Origin: Cichorium intybus
Taxonomy: Eukaryota; Streptophyta; Magnoliopsida; Asterales; Asteraceae
Direction of reading: 5' to 3'
Length of the DNA: 64,000 nt
Assembly: GCA_023525715.1 (NCBI GenBank)
Contig: CM042011.1
Coordinates: forward strand, 4,366,066 to 4,430,065
Below are positions 61,269 to 64,000 of the stretch, piece by piece. The notes beneath the pieces are model-generated. The model was not told the DNA's origin. It did not search any database and was given only the letters and a program-made list of their open reading frames with translations. A program made the position numbers and the translations under genes. Positions within the stretch are counted from its first letter, which is position 1; each line of letters begins with the position of its first letter.

Positions 61269-62329
61269 GGGTTTGTTTGGTAGAATCTGAATGATTCAGA
61301 TCTGAATCATACAGAGGCCTGAACGATTAATAGGCTTTGAATGAAACTGTATTCGAATGAAAACATACTGTTTGTTTAGAGATTTGAATGGTTGTGCTGA
61401 ATTACAAAAATGACAATTTTACCCTTTTAACATATTTTTGTTAGGAAGAACAAAATCATATCTATAACCATTTCAACATCAAATATTCAGCAATCTAATT
61501 TTGTCTAGGCTTCTTCTTCAATTTTTTAGCAAGAACAATAAAGCAATTTTAGGAAAACAACCCGGTTTCAGGAAGAACAAGCTGATTTCAGCAACATAAA
61601 CTCCATTTCCAGCAACAAAAGCTCAATTTAAGCCAAAAACACATTAAAAAGTCGATTTCAGCAAAGATAACCAATACTATTTCACCAAAATCAAACCAAA
61701 TTTCAGATGAGAACCACAACGTATACAAAATTAATCAAACCGAATATACTCTAAATAAGAATCTCAAGTACATATACAAACTTAATCAGAAAAAAGCAAT
61801 TAGAAACTCAAACCTACAATATCAAGATCAAGGTACCGTTGGCAATTAGATCAAAATTGAAATCACTTTCAAGGTACTGTTAAGAATTAGGTAATTGAAA
61901 TCGAAATAGATGTACAAATTAGGTTGAAATTGAGACGGAGACAAGCCACATTTGAAGCAGCGTCAACCATGGCGGCAACGTCTGCCCGTCTGCATACTTT
62001 TTGAATTGACCATGGGGCACAGTAGGCTTGAACTCCATAGGGTTTTGGGGGAAACTAGATGACTATGTTCTCGTTCAGGAAATCAACGTTATCTATGGCA
62101 GCAATCGTATCTTTTGGGTGTAGCAGGAGTGTTGACGGAAGGGAGGAGGGAAGGGTAAGCGTGACTTTTTCCCGTTCTATGTCATTCAGATATGACTTGG
62201 TATCTGATCGATTAAGAGGTAAGGTGTTCCGTTCAGAGCCAAATAAAAGCCCAACCAAACACTCTGAATTCTTACCGATTCAGAGCCCAACCTCTTAATT
62301 GAACCATTAAGAGGTAAATAAACAACCCC
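61269..62329. mobile_element. Non-autonomous PIF/Harbinger-type element, 1,061 bp
   Basis: Ends GGGTTTGTTTGGTAGAATCT and, on the minus strand, GGGGTTGTTTATTTACC; TAA flanks at 61266-61268 and 62330-62332. Subterminal parts hold GATTCAGATCTGAATC-like palindromes at the left and GAATTCTTACCGATTCAGAG at the right. No transposase; short open frames at 62055-62298 are not recognised. Confidence 0.65.
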
Positions 62330-62332
62330 TAA

Positions 62333-63800
62333 AACAGGTGCCAAAGTGGCCGAAATAAAAAATCCGGCCTCTCTTTTTTCTAGCAAACTAAAATATGTAA
62401 ATCTTCAAATTTGAAAATACTTGCATGTTCTAAAAAATTACTATTGGTAAAAATTTCTAATTCCTTATTAGGGGTGTTAGTCTGTGCTTGTTGTAGTTTT
62501 GTAAAGCATTATAAAGTCTAATTGTTTTGTTATTATAAGCTAGATGATGCTCTCGATGTGTCTCTCGAGAATGTCATGTTTCATACTACTGTTTGAACTG
62601 TATTTGCTAGATAAATTTTGAATAATTTTGTAAAAGATAATATTCAACTTATGTTGTTCTTTTATTGCAAAACTAAACCAAATTAATGTTATATTCTTAG
62701 ATTGCGTTTGAATCCTGCCAATATTAGTAGTTGGGGTTCAATGTGACAATACAATAAAAAACATGAGACATTTATTTTAGAAGTAACATCAACATAGCTT
62801 TTATTGGTTTAATCATATCATGAAACATATCGCCTCACATTTCATATACGTTTAGTTTTAGTGTCATTAAAACTTTTTGGTTAGAGATTAAATATCTTGT
62901 ACAACAGTAAACTTCCAATAAAAATATAGTTGCTTGTTGGATAAACCAATCCAACTCCAAAAATGGCGTGACTTTATTACGCTTGACAATAAAGTAGTTT
63001 TTAACTTTTTATCGTACAGAATGTTCAATCAAGTTACATGTTGGATTCTATTGAGTACGCACGTCCTAATCCAAGCCTAACCAAAGGGAATCTGTATCGG
63101 CACAAAACTTTATATCCGATGTTCCTGGTAGTACAAATATCATGCAACACTTTTTTAAAAATTGTTTTAATAGTTTCAATAGATTTACGTCCATCTTGCA
63201 CGGCGAAGTTCACGATGTAAACAACACATCGAGTATTGAGAAAATAACCGTTGCAAGCTAACTTATATTTTATTTTTTTTAATTTGGTCCACCAAGTATG
63301 GTATTATTTTACGTATTAATATTTAATAATAATTTTTTTTATTTTTAATTAAAAAATGGTTATTAGTAATCTCTATAAAAATTGGGCCGTAGTTGTGAGA
63401 ATAGTTGTCCTTAGATGCATCAGACTTGTTAATTGGATCAAAGTCCAACGAATGTTTTAGCCTTTGGTTCACAGTGAATGATTGCCTTATTTGCACAAAA
63501 TTAATAAAATAGTACCTGTAAAATGCTACAAATATACAAAAGAGCATGAGAACTTAATTTACCATATTAGGATAATTAGTGTAAAGCGACTACACTTGTT
63601 TCTAGTCCCATAACGGGCCGGTATATACCACGAAAAAAAATGCAGCTGTTTATTTTGTAGTTGCATCCTAGTCCCATGCATATGAATTAACCATTTATGT
63701 ATCTAATTTTATAAACGCAACCTATAAAATCAATGGCTTTCACCCATTTGTAATAAACTTTATGTTATTCGGTATGTTTTTCACTCTCATGTAACTTTAC
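62333..63800. other. Intergenic, AT-rich
   Basis: No gene or clear element recognised. Confidence 0.4.
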
Positions 63801-64000
63801 TATTGTGGACATGATTCATGTGTTCACAAAGTTAGCTTATATTGTTTCTGGGGTTCTGTTTCGTTGCCATTGAGACAATTTGAAAATGGTAAGTGAAACT
63901 TTACCTCAATTATTATGTGCCATTTAGTTTCCTATTTGATTTATACGGTTGGGTAAGTTACGTGAATGAAATACCGATTTTTACGTTTTCATAAATCCAC
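63801..64000. repeat. Direct repeat, copy 2, runs off the window
   Basis: Second copy of 60403-60606. Similarity continues to the last base, so the duplicated block is longer than can be seen here. Confidence 0.9.

Overview
This is nuclear DNA from a flowering plant, most likely a eudicot. It is AT-rich, has intron-rich genes with plant GT/AG splice signals, and carries plant-type Copia, Gypsy, PIF/Harbinger, hAT, Mutator-like and SINE elements. The exact species cannot be read from the sequence; an asterid would fit but is a guess. About 85-90% of the window is intergenic and mostly made of transposon remains, foldback elements and microsatellites.

Two intact host genes can be assembled exon by exon. 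(1) 12376-18453, minus strand: a 19-exon SIN3-like co-repressor of 1,141 aa with three PAH domains, the HDAC-interaction region and the C-terminal SIN3 domain. Every exon junction keeps frame. (2) 57574-59880, plus strand: a four-exon TORTIFOLIA1/SPIRAL2-like microtubule-associated protein of 628 aa. No functional link between them is visible; about 39 kb of repeats separates them.

Layout. 1-2.5 kb: unassigned DNA with a hexanucleotide repeat. 2.6-5.55 kb: two related elements, each between TA microsatellites and studded with a 15-bp palindrome. 7.1-7.5 kb: a CCGGTT-rich element with a perfect 10-bp target duplication. 8.2-10.1 kb: a 1,847-bp solo LTR with a 5-bp duplication. 10.3 kb: a Harbinger MITE. 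11.4-18.9 kb: the SIN3-like gene, with one dispersed repeat family in two introns and in the 3' flank. 20.7-25.0 kb: a very young, internally deleted Copia element, next to a possible MULE remnant. 28.65-32.2 kb: a 1,052-bp tandem duplication running into a 430-bp-arm inverted repeat. 33.6-35.8 kb: probable solo LTR. 36.7-41.9 kb: Harbinger MITEs, a foldback pair, a SINE with a perfect 16-bp duplication, a hAT MITE and a Gypsy pol relic. 43.1-45.0 kb: a Harbinger-type element keeping only ORF1. 45.4-49.2 kb: a Harbinger element, a third possible solo LTR and another MITE. 53.05-53.9 kb: a GAGCTC-rich element and a CCA repeat. 55.6-57.2 kb: nested foldback elements just upstream of the microtubule gene. 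60.4 and 63.8 kb: a duplicated copy of the 3' flank of that gene.

The most unusual signals are the repeated 15-bp palindrome confined to the two TA-flanked elements, the Copia copy that is both nearly brand new and already defective, and a set of elements whose interiors consist of iterated short self-complementary words.
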